From: Actinotalea alkalitolerans
GTDB lineage: Bacteria > Actinomycetota > Actinomycetes > Actinomycetales > Cellulomonadaceae
Length of the DNA stretch: 64,000 nucleotides
NCBI RefSeq assembly: GCF_023369855.1
Contig: NZ_JAMBPP010000007.1
Coordinates: 47,477 to 111,476, forward strand
Direction: 5' to 3'
Under the pieces are notes generated by a model. That model made no database searches. It saw only the letters and a program-made list of their open reading frames with translations, and was not told where the DNA came from. Shown piece after piece: positions 33,674 to 42,208 of the stretch. Both the position numbers and the translations under genes were made by a program. The stretch's first letter is position 1. Every line of letters starts with the position of its first letter.

Positions 33674-34681
33674 ATGACACACGCCGACGACCCCCGCAGC
33701 GCCCCTCCGATCCGCTGGGGGATCCTCGGCCCCGGGGGCATCGCGAACACCTTCGCCGCCGCCGTCAACCACCACACCCGGGCCCAGCTCGTCGCGGTCG
33801 GCTCGCGCAGCCGTGACCGCGCCGAGCGCTTCGCCACGCACCACGGCGTCCCGACCACGCACAACGGGTACGACGCCCTGGTCCGGGACCCGCAGGTCGA
33901 CGCGATCTATGTCGCGTCCCCCCACTCCGAGCACCGCGAGCACGCGCTCCTGGCGATCGCCGCGGGCAAGCACGTGCTGGTCGAGAAGGCGTTCACCCGC
34001 AACGAGGCCGAGGCGCAGGAGGTCGTGGATGCGGCGCGTGCCGCGGGGGTCTTCGTGATGGAGGCGATGTGGACCCGCTTCCTGCCCCACGTGGTCGCCC
34101 TGCGCGAGGTCCTCGCCCGCGGTGAGATCGGTGAGGTCGTCTCGCTGATCGCGGACCACGGCCAGGCCTTCGGCCACATGCCGACCACGCACCGGCTGCA
34201 CAACCCCGACCTCGCAGGTGGGGCGCTGCTCGACCTCGGGGTGTACCCCGTCTCCTTCGCGCACGACCTGCTCGGTGTCCCCGACACCGTCCAGGCGACA
34301 GGTTCGTTGACCCCCACGGGCGTCGACGGTCAGCTGAGCATCGCCCTGGGCTACGGTGACCGCGTCCAGGCCTCCCTGCACACCACGCTGTGGGCGCGCA
34401 CCGCGACCACGGCAGTCATCGGCGGCACCGAGGGTCGGATCGAGATCGCCGACAGCTTCTACCGTCCGACGTCGTTCACGGTGATCCGCAACGACGGTGC
34501 CCGGTGGACCTACGACATGCCGGTCGACGGCGGCTTCCAGTACCAGGCGGCCGAGGTCGCCCACCGGGTCACCCAGGGGGAGACCGAGAGCCCCCGCATC
34601 ACGCTCGAGCACACCCTCGAGGTGATGCGGACGATGGACGAGATCCGCCGGCAGGTCGGTGTCGTCTACCCCGGTGAGTGA
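33674..34681 (+). CDS. Gfo/Idh/MocA-family NAD(P)-dependent oxidoreductase
   Basis: 335 residues. RWGILGPGGIANTFAAAV at residue 14 is a Rossmann dinucleotide site. AIYVASPHSEHREHALLAIAAGKHVLVEKAF around 78-110 includes the EK(A/P) Lys that contacts cofactor and substrate. The C-terminal half is the usual alpha/beta dimerisation and sugar-binding domain. Members oxidise or reduce sugars, inositols or trans-diols. Leaderless start at 33674. Nothing around it identifies the substrate. Confidence 0.88.
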   Translation: MTHADDPRSAPPIRWGILGPGGIANTFAAAVNHHTRAQLVAVGSRSRDRAERFATHHGVPTTHNGYDALVRDPQVDAIYVASPHSEHREHALLAIAAGKHVLVEKAFTRNEAEAQEVVDAARAAGVFVMEAMWTRFLPHVVALREVLARGEIGEVVSLIADHGQAFGHMPTTHRLHNPDLAGGALLDLGVYPVSFAHDLLGVPDTVQATGSLTPTGVDGQLSIALGYGDRVQASLHTTLWARTATTAVIGGTEGRIEIADSFYRPTSFTVIRNDGARWTYDMPVDGGFQYQAAEVAHRVTQGETESPRITLEHTLEVMRTMDEIRRQVGVVYPGE

Positions 34682-34728
34682 GGACACCGCCGGGTCTGCG
34701 CGGGTCACCGCCTGTCGCCCCTGACGGC

Positions 34729-34734
34729 TACCCT
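34729..34734 (+). promoter_or_regulatory. -10 hexamer TACCCT, leaderless tmk-holB operon
   Basis: TACCCT, 6 bases, then GTG at 34741; no ribosome site. Confidence 0.55.
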
Positions 34735-34740
34735 GACGCG

Positions 34741-35442
34741 GTGACCGTCCCCTCCCCAGGTGCGCCCGCCCGTGGTGTCTTCGTCTCCTTCGAGGGCGGC
34801 GACGGCGTCGGCAAGTCGACCCAGCTCGGGCTGCTGGGTGACTGGCTGCGCACCACCCGGCATCGCGAGGTCGTGACCACGCGTGAGCCCGGCGGGACGG
34901 CCCTGGGCCTGGAGCTGCGCGACGCCGTCCTGCACGGCGGCCACGTGAGTGCCCGGACCGAGGCGCTGCTGTACGCGACCGACCGTGCCCACCACGTCGA
35001 CACGGTGGTCCGACCGGCCCTCGAGCGCGGTGCGGTGGTGCTCACCGACCGGTACCTGGACTCGTCGGTGGCCTACCAGGGCGACGGTCGTGACCTGGGC
35101 GCCGAGGAGGTCGAGCGGCTCTCGCTGTGGGCGACCGAGGGCCTGCTGCCCGATCTCACGGTGCTGCTCGACCTCGACCCGGCGGTCGGTCTGGGTCGTC
35201 TGACGGGCGCCCCCGACCGGCTCGAGAGGGCCGGCGCGGAGTTCCACGAACGCACCCGCCGCGCCTTCCTGGACCGGGCCGCCGTGGGTGGCGAGCGCTG
35301 GTTGGTCCTGGACGCGACGCGCAGCGTCGAGGAGATCCAGGAGCGCATCCGCGCCCGTGCGGCCGCGGTGCTCGACGCACGGCCGGCGGCGACCAGCGGA
35401 CCGGCGACCAGCGGACCGGCGAGCAGCGAGACCCGACGGTGA
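34741..35442 (+). CDS. tmk: Thymidylate kinase
   Basis: 233 residues. Phosphorylates dTMP to dTDP. FVSFEGGDGVGKSTQ near residue 15 is the P-loop; DRYLDSSVAYQG near 103 is the DR(Y/F) motif; the lid region (DRLERAGAEFHERTR) is near 160. The last 20 residues are Ala/Ser/Thr/Pro-rich and encoded by a 15-bp tandem repeat (35388-35417), with no counterpart in the core enzyme. The end overlaps holB (GTGA). The tmk-holB pair is conserved among actinobacteria. Confidence 0.94.
   Translation: MTVPSPGAPARGVFVSFEGGDGVGKSTQLGLLGDWLRTTRHREVVTTREPGGTALGLELRDAVLHGGHVSARTEALLYATDRAHHVDTVVRPALERGAVVLTDRYLDSSVAYQGDGRDLGAEEVERLSLWATEGLLPDLTVLLDLDPAVGLGRLTGAPDRLERAGAEFHERTRRAFLDRAAVGGERWLVLDATRSVEEIQERIRARAAAVLDARPAATSGPATSGPASSETRR
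35388..35417 (+). repeat. 15-bp tandem repeat in tmk 3' end
   Basis: Two exact copies of GGCGACCAGCGGACC plus a degenerate third encode ATSGP-ATSGP-ASS. The unit is a multiple of three, so copy-number change would alter only tail length. Confidence 0.85.
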
Positions 35443-36575
35443 GCGTGTGGGACGACGTCGTCGGGCAGAGCGGCGCGGTGGGGGTGCTGCAGGAGGCCCG
35501 CCGGGATCCGGGCGCGATGACCCACGCGTGGCTGCTGACCGGGCCGCCCGGCTCGGGACGCTCGAACGCGGCGCGTGCGTTCGCGGCCGCGCTGCAGTGC
35601 CTCGACGCCGGGTGCGGGCACTGCCAGGCCTGCACCACGGCCCTGGCGGGCACCCACGCGGACGTCACGGTCGTGGCCACCGAGAAGGTCAGCATCAGCA
35701 TCGAGGAGGTGCGTGACCTCATCGGGCTGGCCCAGCGCTCGCCGTCCCAGGGTCGGTGGCGCGTCATCATCGTCGAGGACGCCGACCGGATGACCGAGCG
35801 CACCTCGAACGTGCTGCTCAAGGCCATCGAGGAACCGCCTCCGCGCACCGTCTGGCTGCTGTGCGCACCCAGCCCCCAGGACGTCGTGGTGACCATCAGG
35901 TCGCGGTGCCGCGGGGTGGCCCTGCGCATCCCTCCGGTGGCCGACGTCGCCGCCCTCCTGGTCTCGCGGGACGGCGCCGACCCGACGGTGGCCGACGTCG
36001 CCGCGCGAGCCGCCCAGAGCCACATCGGTCTGGCCCGGCGACTGGCCCGTGACCCCGACGCCCGGGCCCGTCGCTCGCGGACCCTTGCGGTGGCAGCGGC
36101 GATCCGGGGGGTGGGCGACGCGGTGCTTGCAGCCGCCGACCTGGTCGAGGTCGCCACCGCGGAGTCCAAGGCCGCCACGGAGAACCGGGACGCCGCCGAG
36201 AAGGCGGCGCTGCTGCGCACCCTCGGCGCCGAGGACGGCAAGACCCTGCCACCGACCCTGCGAGCCCAGGTGAGGCAGCTCGAGGACGACCAGAAGCGTC
36301 GCGCGACCCGTGCCCAGCGGGACGTGCTCGACCGGTCCTTGCTCGACCTCCTCTCGTTGTACCGGGACGTGCTCGTCGTCCAGATGGGCGCCGATGTCGA
36401 CCTGGTCAACGCCGCGCACGAGGACGAGGTCCGGCGTCTGGCCGGTGCGAGCACCGCGGTGCAGAGCATCCGACGCATGGACGCGATCGGCGAGGCGCGC
36501 ACCCGGCTCGCCGGGAACGTCGCCCCGCTGCTCGCGATCGAGGCGATGGCCGTCGCCCTGCGTCCGCAGGGCTAG
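35439..36575 (+). CDS. holB: DNA polymerase III subunit delta prime
   Basis: 378 residues; GTG at 35439 overlaps the tmk stop. Part of the clamp loader. The N-terminal AAA+ module begins VWDDVVGQSGAV. It has a P-loop-like GPPGSGRSN near residue 36 with Arg for the catalytic Lys, consistent with delta prime being a non-hydrolysing subunit. The zinc module CLDAGCGHCQAC is near 50-61. IVEDADRMTERTSNVLLKAIEEPPP near 109-133 is the Walker B/sensor region, and IRSRC near 155 the SRC motif. A C-terminal collar domain follows. Confidence 0.93.
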   Translation: MSVWDDVVGQSGAVGVLQEARRDPGAMTHAWLLTGPPGSGRSNAARAFAAALQCLDAGCGHCQACTTALAGTHADVTVVATEKVSISIEEVRDLIGLAQRSPSQGRWRVIIVEDADRMTERTSNVLLKAIEEPPPRTVWLLCAPSPQDVVVTIRSRCRGVALRIPPVADVAALLVSRDGADPTVADVAARAAQSHIGLARRLARDPDARARRSRTLAVAAAIRGVGDAVLAAADLVEVATAESKAATENRDAAEKAALLRTLGAEDGKTLPPTLRAQVRQLEDDQKRRATRAQRDVLDRSLLDLLSLYRDVLVVQMGADVDLVNAAHEDEVRRLAGASTAVQSIRRMDAIGEARTRLAGNVAPLLAIEAMAVALRPQG

Positions 36576-36627
36576 GTCCCGTCCCGAACCACTGTCGCCG
36601 GGGGTCTGGCTGCGGGAGGCTGGGTCG

Positions 36628-37719
36628 ATGACGACCTACGCCGACCAGTGGTCCTCGACTCCCGGGTACCTCAACGCCGCGAGCATGGGCCTGCCGCCCC
36701 GGGGCGTCCTCGCGGCGCTCCAGGCCACGCTGACCGGGTGGCAGGCCGGGACGGTGTCGGCGCCCGGCTTCGACGCCGACGTGCACGCCGCGCGGACGGC
36801 CTTCGCGCGCCTGGTCGGGGTCGACGTCGGACGGGTCGCCGTGGGCCCGCAGGTCTCGACCTTCATGGGCCTGGTGGCCTCGGCCCTGCCCGACGGTGCC
36901 CGGGTGGTCTGTCCGACGGGCGAGTTCACCTCGGTCACCTTCCCCTTCATGGTGCACGCCGACCGTGGCCTGATCGTCGAGCACGTCCCGCTGGACGCCC
37001 TCGCCGAGGCGGTGCGACCCGGGGTGGACGTGGTGGCGTTCTCCCTGGTGCAGTCGGCCGACGGCGCACTGGCAGACGCTGACGCGGTGGTCCGCGCCGC
37101 GCGCGAGGTCGGTGCGCTGGTGGTGGTGGACCTGACCCAGGCGGCCGGGTGGCTGCCGGTCGACGCGAGCGCGTTCGACATCACCGTCACCGGTGCCTAC
37201 AAGTGGTTGTGCGCACCACGTGGTTCCGCGTTCCTCACGATCAGCGAGGAGGCCGGGCGTCGGCTGCGCCCCCTGCACGCCGGGTGGTACGCGGGGGAGT
37301 CGGTGTGGGAGTCGGTCTACGGGCCGCGGATGCAGCTCGCGGCCGACGCGCGCCGTTTCGACGTCTCGCCGGCGTGGATCGTGTGGGCCGGGACGGCCCC
37401 TGCTCTCGGGCTCTTCGCCGACCTGATGCGGGGAGATCCGTCGACCGCGCAGGCCGTGCGCCGGCACGGGGCCGACCTGGCCGACCTGGTCCGCGCGGAG
37501 CTGGGCCTGGAGCCGACGGGCCTGCCGATCCTGTCCCTGCCCGATCCGGACGGCGCCGTCCTGGGACGTCTGACCGCGGCCGGGTGCACGGCGGCCGCCC
37601 GGGCCGGTGGCGTGCGACTGGCCTTCCACCTGTGGAACGACCAGGACGACGTCGACCGGGTGGTGAGCGCACTCGGGGCGGGGGCGGCTCGACCCGAGGG
37701 CGTCCAGGTGCAGGCCTGA
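36628..37719 (+). CDS. Class V aminotransferase-fold PLP enzyme (NifS/kynureninase-like)
   Basis: 363 residues; ATG at 36628 with GGGAGG upstream. The PLP Lys lies in TVTGAYKWLCAPRGSAF near residue 192, and VVVDLTQAAGWLPVD near 165 holds the Asp and Gln that contact PLP. The start (TYADQWSSTPGYLNAASMGLPPR) is the usual substrate-entry strand of this fold. Cys desulfurases have a mobile Cys loop that is not evident here, so an aminotransferase or lyase is more likely than a sulphur donor. No pathway genes adjoin. Confidence 0.85.
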   Translation: MTTYADQWSSTPGYLNAASMGLPPRGVLAALQATLTGWQAGTVSAPGFDADVHAARTAFARLVGVDVGRVAVGPQVSTFMGLVASALPDGARVVCPTGEFTSVTFPFMVHADRGLIVEHVPLDALAEAVRPGVDVVAFSLVQSADGALADADAVVRAAREVGALVVVDLTQAAGWLPVDASAFDITVTGAYKWLCAPRGSAFLTISEEAGRRLRPLHAGWYAGESVWESVYGPRMQLAADARRFDVSPAWIVWAGTAPALGLFADLMRGDPSTAQAVRRHGADLADLVRAELGLEPTGLPILSLPDPDGAVLGRLTAAGCTAAARAGGVRLAFHLWNDQDDVDRVVSALGAGAARPEGVQVQA

Positions 37720-37761
37720 GGGTCCTGGCGCGCACGGTCACGGGCTGTCACCGGCGTTCGT

Positions 37762-37767
37762 TACGGT
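37762..37767 (+). promoter_or_regulatory. -10 hexamer TACGGT, leaderless hydrolase gene
   Basis: TACGGT, 7 bases, then GTG at 37775; no ribosome site. Confidence 0.6.
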
Positions 37768-37774
37768 TGACCCC

Positions 37775-39337
37775 GTGCTGAACGCCAAGAACCCGACCCG
37801 TCCACGACTGCGGACAGGGGTCCTGGCCGTCACGCTCGCCCTGCTGCTCGCGGGCTGCGTCGCTCCCAAGGAGCAGACGACCCCCCCGCAGGACAGCGAA
37901 CCCACGAGCGATGCCCCGGGGCTCGCCGGCGGGATCGAGGGCTTCTACGACCAGGAGGTCGTGTGGTCCGGGTGCGAGGACGGCGCCGAGTACGAGTGCG
38001 CGACGGTCAAGGCGCCCCTGGACTGGGACGACCCCGACGCCGCGACGATCGACCTCGCGGTCAAGCGCCTCCCGGCGCAGGGGGCCGCCGCGGACCGGAT
38101 CGGGTCGCTGATCCTCAACCCCGGCGGGCCGGGCGGCTCGGGCGTCGACTACCTCTCGTACGCCGTGAGCAGCACCCTGGGCGAGGACGTCCTGGCTGCC
38201 TTCGACGCGGTCTCGTTCGACCCGCGGGGTGTGGGGCAGTCCTCCGCGGTGAGCTGTGGTGACGACAGCGTCCTCGAGGAGTTCTTCACCACCGACGTCC
38301 CTCTGGAGAGCCAGGAGGACGTGGACGCCGCACGCGAGAAGGTCCGCGCCTTCGGTGAGGTCTGCAGCGCCGAGACCGGACCCCTGCTGGGTGAGGTCGA
38401 CACCGTCAGCTCGGCCCGCGACCTCGACCTGCTGCGCGCCGTCCTGGGTGACGACGAGCTGTACTACGCGGGCTTCTCGTACGGGACGTTCCTGGGGGCC
38501 ACCTACGCCGAGCTCTTCCCGCAGAACGTGGGCCGGCTGCTGCTCGACGGTGCGCTGGACCCGTCGATGTCCAACGACGACCTCGTGATCGGGCAGGCGA
38601 TCGGGTTCGAGAACGCCCTGACCGCCTACGTCGCGGACTGCCAGGCCGGGCGCGGCTGCCCGCTGACCGGGACCGTGGACGACGGGCTCGCGCAGATCGC
38701 CGCGCTGATGGAACGCGCGTACCGCACCCCGCTCGACGCCGGCGACGGGAACGTCGTGAACCGCACGATGGCCTTCCACGGCCTGGTCGTCACGCTCTAC
38801 GACGACACGTACTGGCCGCTGCTGACGATGGCCCTCGCCGAGGCCCTCCAGGACAACCAGGGGACGGTCCTGCTCGAGCTCGCGAACGCCTACCTCGAGC
38901 GCACCCCCGAGGGTGAGTACCTGTCGAACATGATGATCGCCTTCACCGCGATCAACTGCGTGGACTACCCGACCGAGGAGCGCGACTACGAGGAGATGGT
39001 CCTGTTCGCCAAGGAGATCGAGGCCGTCGCCCCGACCTTCGGCAGGAGCTTCGGGATGGCCGTGGGCTGCGAGGAGTGGCCGGTGCGCTCGGAGGTCGTC
39101 CGCGCACCGATCGCCGCCTCGGGGGCGGAGCCGATCCTGGTGGTCGGCACCACGGGGGACCCTGCGACCCCCTACGCCTGGAGCGTGGCACTGGCCGAGC
39201 AGCTCGAGTCGGGGGTGCTGGTCAGCTGGGAGGGTGAGGGTCACACGGCCTACGGCCGGTCCAACGAGTGCGTGAGCGGGGCCGTCGAGGACTACCTGGT
39301 CAGGGGAGTCGTCCCGCAGGACGGGCTGACCTGCTGA
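37775..39337 (+). CDS. Secreted lipoprotein alpha/beta hydrolase, TAP-type (SlpD/SlpE-like)
   Basis: 520 residues. The signal peptide ends in a lipobox LLAGC with lipid-bearing Cys28, so it is anchored outside the membrane. GFSYGTFLGATYAELFP holds the nucleophile Ser235; VVGTTGDPATPYAW near 455 holds the Asp, and GEGHTAYGRS near 488 the His. The oxyanion region NPGGPGGSG is near 113. The TAP C-terminal domain marks tripeptidyl-aminopeptidase-type enzymes that release short peptides from the N-terminus of proteins. In Streptomyces a similar gene also follows tmk/holB. Confidence 0.9.
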   Translation: MLNAKNPTRPRLRTGVLAVTLALLLAGCVAPKEQTTPPQDSEPTSDAPGLAGGIEGFYDQEVVWSGCEDGAEYECATVKAPLDWDDPDAATIDLAVKRLPAQGAAADRIGSLILNPGGPGGSGVDYLSYAVSSTLGEDVLAAFDAVSFDPRGVGQSSAVSCGDDSVLEEFFTTDVPLESQEDVDAAREKVRAFGEVCSAETGPLLGEVDTVSSARDLDLLRAVLGDDELYYAGFSYGTFLGATYAELFPQNVGRLLLDGALDPSMSNDDLVIGQAIGFENALTAYVADCQAGRGCPLTGTVDDGLAQIAALMERAYRTPLDAGDGNVVNRTMAFHGLVVTLYDDTYWPLLTMALAEALQDNQGTVLLELANAYLERTPEGEYLSNMMIAFTAINCVDYPTEERDYEEMVLFAKEIEAVAPTFGRSFGMAVGCEEWPVRSEVVRAPIAASGAEPILVVGTTGDPATPYAWSVALAEQLESGVLVSWEGEGHTAYGRSNECVSGAVEDYLVRGVVPQDGLTC

Positions 39338-39387
39338 CCTGGAACCCGGCCCGAGCAGGTGACGCCGCGGCGGCGCACAGGCCCGCT

Positions 39388-39416
39388 TTGGAGCCTCGCC
39401 TGCGGCTGGGTACAGT
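39388..39416 (+). promoter_or_regulatory. Promoter of tRNA-Thr
   Basis: TTGGAG (39388-39393), 17 bases, TACAGT (39411-39416). The start of transcription would be near 39423, 35 bases before the mature tRNA. Confidence 0.7.
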
Positions 39417-39457
39417 AGGCCCCGCTCGCCACGTGCCCGCCGGCACGGGGCAGCATC

Positions 39458-39530
39458 GCCGCCTTAGCTCAGTCGGTAGAGCGTCTCACTCGTAATGAGA
39501 AGGTCATCAGTTCGATTCTGATAGGCGGCT
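39458..39530 (+). tRNA. tRNA-Thr (anticodon CGT)
   Basis: 73 bases. The acceptor stem GCCGCCT pairs with AGGCGGC, T is the discriminator base, and no CCA is encoded. The anticodon stem TCTCA/TGAGA encloses CTCGTAA with anticodon CGT, reading ACG. The T arm is ATCAG-TTCGATT-CTGAT. The D arm starts AGCTCAGTCGGTAGAGC. All invariant positions are as expected. Confidence 0.97.
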
Positions 39531-39541
39531 CCGACCACGAG

Positions 39542-39570
39542 GCCCGGTACAGCACCTGCTGATGCCGGGC
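39542..39570 (+). terminator. Hairpin downstream of tRNA-Thr
   Basis: GCCCGG (39542-39547) pairs with CCGGGC (39565-39570), and inside the loop AGCA-CC-TGCT forms a second stem. It lies 11 bases past the tRNA. Confidence 0.6.
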
Positions 39571-39655
39571 ACTCTGCTGTCAGCCCATGGTCCTGCCGAC
39601 ACCCACCTCGGCGAGACCTTGCCGCTGGGAGTGCGCCCGGAGGATCGTGGCGTGC

Positions 39656-40594
39656 ATGGCGACGGCCGTCTCGGTGCAGCACCTGCAGAAGCGGTACGGC
39701 CCGACCGTCGCGGCCGCGGACGTGTCCTTCGACGTCTCCGACGGTGAGATCTTCGGCCTGCTCGGGCCCAACGGCTCGGGCAAGACGACGACGGTCGAGT
39801 GCCTCCAGGGGCTCCGGCACGCCGACGAGGGCCGGCTCGAGGTCTTCGGGCTCGACCCGCGGACCGATCCGGCCGGTGTCCGGCGCCTGGTCGGCAGTCA
39901 GCTCCAGGACTCGGCCCTGCCCGACCGGCTGCGGGTGGGGGAGGCGCTGCGCCTGTTCTCCACGATCCGGCCAGGTGGTCGTCCGTGGGAGGCGGCCCTC
40001 GAGGAGTGGGGGTTGGGGGACCAGCGCCGGACGGCGTTCGGTGACCTCTCGGGCGGCCAGCGGCAACGGCTCTTCGTCGCCCTGGCGCTCGTGGCGGATC
40101 CGAGGCTGGTGATCCTCGACGAGATGACCACCGGGCTTGACCCCGCAGGACGCCGCGTCGCGTGGGACCTCGTCGAGGCTGTTCGTGACCGCGGCGCGAC
40201 CGTGCTCCTGGTGACCCACTTCATGGACGAGGCGCAGCGCCTGTGCGACCGGCTCGCGGTGCTGGTCGGGGGCGGCGTGGTGGCCACCGGTACGCCGGCC
40301 GAGGTCGTGGCGTCTCAGTGCCGGTCCGTGGTGGTCACGTTCACGGTCGCACCGGGATCCGACCTGGGCTTCCTCCGCTCCGTCGCCGGGGTGGACGCGG
40401 TGGAGCAGGATGGCGGCGGCCGCGCGCGCGTGACGGGCGCTGGCCCCCTCCTGGCCCGGGTCGGGCACGCCCTCGTCTGCCACGGGCTCGAGCCGATCGA
40501 CCTCCGCGGGGAGCTTCCCACCCTCGAGGACGCGTACCTGGCGCTGACGGCCGGGGATCCTGCATCTCCGGGGCAGGAGGAGGCGGGCGCGTGA
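39656..40594 (+). CDS. ABC transporter ATP-binding protein (drug/antibiotic exporter type)
   Basis: 312 residues. Walker A GPNGSGKTT near residue 39, signature LSGGQRQRL near 137, Walker B LVILDEMTTGLD near 155 and the H-loop VTHFMDEA near 190. The C-terminal 90 residues match the tail domain of DrrA-type ATPases. ATG at 39656 lies 11 bases after GGAGG; an in-frame GTG at 39647 is possible. It overlaps the permease gene by GTGA. With 40591-41343 it should form an exporter; the substrate is unknown. Confidence 0.9.
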   Translation: MATAVSVQHLQKRYGPTVAAADVSFDVSDGEIFGLLGPNGSGKTTTVECLQGLRHADEGRLEVFGLDPRTDPAGVRRLVGSQLQDSALPDRLRVGEALRLFSTIRPGGRPWEAALEEWGLGDQRRTAFGDLSGGQRQRLFVALALVADPRLVILDEMTTGLDPAGRRVAWDLVEAVRDRGATVLLVTHFMDEAQRLCDRLAVLVGGGVVATGTPAEVVASQCRSVVVTFTVAPGSDLGFLRSVAGVDAVEQDGGGRARVTGAGPLLARVGHALVCHGLEPIDLRGELPTLEDAYLALTAGDPASPGQEEAGA

Positions 40595-41343
40595 GAGCAC
40601 TGGTCGCGGTGACCGCCACCGAGCTGCGGCTGTTCAGCCGGGAGCCGATGACGGTCCTCTTCGTGCTGGTCCTCCCGGTCGTCATCCTGTACGTCCTCAA
40701 CGGCGTCTTCGGTGGACAGCCGGCAGACCCGTCGGTGTGGGAGGGCATCGGCGCCGTCGACTTCTACACCTCGGCCTACGTCGCCCTCGTGGCGGCGACC
40801 GTCGGTGTCCTGACCGTCCCGGTGCACCTGGCCGGGTACCGCGAGCAGGGCGTGCTGCGCCGGTTCCGCGCGTCGGCGCTGTCCCCCGTCGCGCTGATCG
40901 GGGCGCACGTGGTGGTGGCGACGTGCGTGGCGACCGTCGGCGCCGTCGTCGTGGGTTGCGTGTCCGTCGTGGCCTACGGCGCGCTCACCCCCCAGGACTG
41001 GATCGGGGTGGTCGCGGCTCACCTGCTGTGCGCGGTCTCGTTCGCGGTGCTCGGTGCGCTGCTCGGCCTCGTGCTGCCGACGGCGCGGGCCGCTCAGGGG
41101 CTCGGGGTGCTGCTCTTCTTCGTGTTCGTGATGCTGGGCGGAGCCGGGCCTCCCAGCGAGGTCCTCCCCGACACCCTCGCACGCGTCGGAGACGCCCTCC
41201 CGGTGACGTACGGCGCCCGCCTGCTACGCGGACCCTGGCTCGGGAACGGGGTGGACCTGCAGGCCGTCGCCGTCATCTCCGGTCTGCTCGTGGCCTGCGC
41301 GGTGCTGACCGCCTGGCGGCTCCGCACCGATGACCGGTTGTAG
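40591..41343 (+). CDS. ABC-2 type permease
   Basis: 250 residues, six hydrophobic helices starting at about residue 22 (VLFVLVLPVVILYVLNGVFG). The cytoplasmic YREQGVLRRFRASALSP segment near 85 is the coupling-helix region seen in ABC-2 exporters. GTG at 40591 overlaps the ATPase stop, showing that the two are a unit. It is convergent with a second permease at 41425, 81 bp away. Lacks any enzyme domain. Confidence 0.88.
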   Translation: MRALVAVTATELRLFSREPMTVLFVLVLPVVILYVLNGVFGGQPADPSVWEGIGAVDFYTSAYVALVAATVGVLTVPVHLAGYREQGVLRRFRASALSPVALIGAHVVVATCVATVGAVVVGCVSVVAYGALTPQDWIGVVAAHLLCAVSFAVLGALLGLVLPTARAAQGLGVLLFFVFVMLGGAGPPSEVLPDTLARVGDALPVTYGARLLRGPWLGNGVDLQAVAVISGLLVACAVLTAWRLRTDDRL

Positions 41344-41424
41344 GACGCTCTCTTCGGGGAGATCTCGCCGAGCGCGCCTGATCCTCCGGTCGGACCTCGG
41401 CAGGACCTCTCTCTGCGCAGCGCG

Positions 41425-42207
41425 TCACGTCCAGCGGAAGAGCTTGGCCGACAGCGCGCCCGCGACCACGGTCCACGCGGTGAGGACCGCGAGGTGCAGG
41501 CTGCTCGGTGCCTGGCCGACCCAGGCCGCCGAGAGCGCAGCGCTCGCCGCGCCGAAGGGCAGGCGCTCACCGATCGTGGCCAGCGCGTCGGGGAGGTTCT
41601 CGACCGGGCCGAACCCGCCCCCGAGGGCGAGCATGACGAAGAAGGCCACCAGGCCGACCGCCAGGGCCCCGTTGACGCTGCGTGCCGTGGCGGCGATGAG
41701 CAGGCCCACGGCGTACATCGAGCCGACCAGTCCCAGGCCGGCCAGCAGGGCCCACCCGGGCGCTGCCGGGAGGGTCGCGCCGAAGGCCACCACACCGAGC
41801 GTGACGGCGAGTCCGGCCCCGATGAGGAACTGGACCAGACTCACGGCCATCTGGCTGACCAGCACCATCGAGGGGCGTGCCGGGGTGACGGCGAGCCGGC
41901 GCAGGATGCCGTGCTTGCGGTAGGACGCCAGGAACGACGGCATGTTCACCACGCCGACCAGGGCCGCCACCATCGACAGGGTCAGCGGCAGGATGATGGC
42001 GCTCATCACGGTGCTCCCGTTCGCGAGCACCTGGTCGGCGCCGTCTCCGATGCCGTTCATCACCAGGATGAGCACCGGCATCCCGATCGGGAGGATGAGA
42101 CCAGCGGTGTCCCGCACCACCACACGGGCCTCGCCCAGGACGAGCTGCGCCCAGGCGGCGGGGCCGGGCCGGTGGGCCACGGGCAGGGTCTCGGTGTCGT
42201 GGCTCAT
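41425..42207 (-). CDS. ABC-2 type permease (second exporter)
   Basis: 260 residues, six helices. SYRKHGILRRLAVTPARPS near residue 95 corresponds to the coupling-helix segment YREQGVLRRFRASALSP of the other permease, so the two exporters are related. ATG at 42207 lies one base after the ATPase stop of 42209-43123 on the same strand, and SD-like GGAGGA lies in that gene's end. It probably pairs with that ATPase. Confidence 0.88.
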   Translation of the reverse strand: MSHDTETLPVAHRPGPAAWAQLVLGEARVVVRDTAGLILPIGMPVLILVMNGIGDGADQVLANGSTVMSAIILPLTLSMVAALVGVVNMPSFLASYRKHGILRRLAVTPARPSMVLVSQMAVSLVQFLIGAGLAVTLGVVAFGATLPAAPGWALLAGLGLVGSMYAVGLLIAATARSVNGALAVGLVAFFVMLALGGGFGPVENLPDALATIGERLPFGAASAALSAAWVGQAPSSLHLAVLTAWTVVAGALSAKLFRWT

Positions 42208-42208
42208 G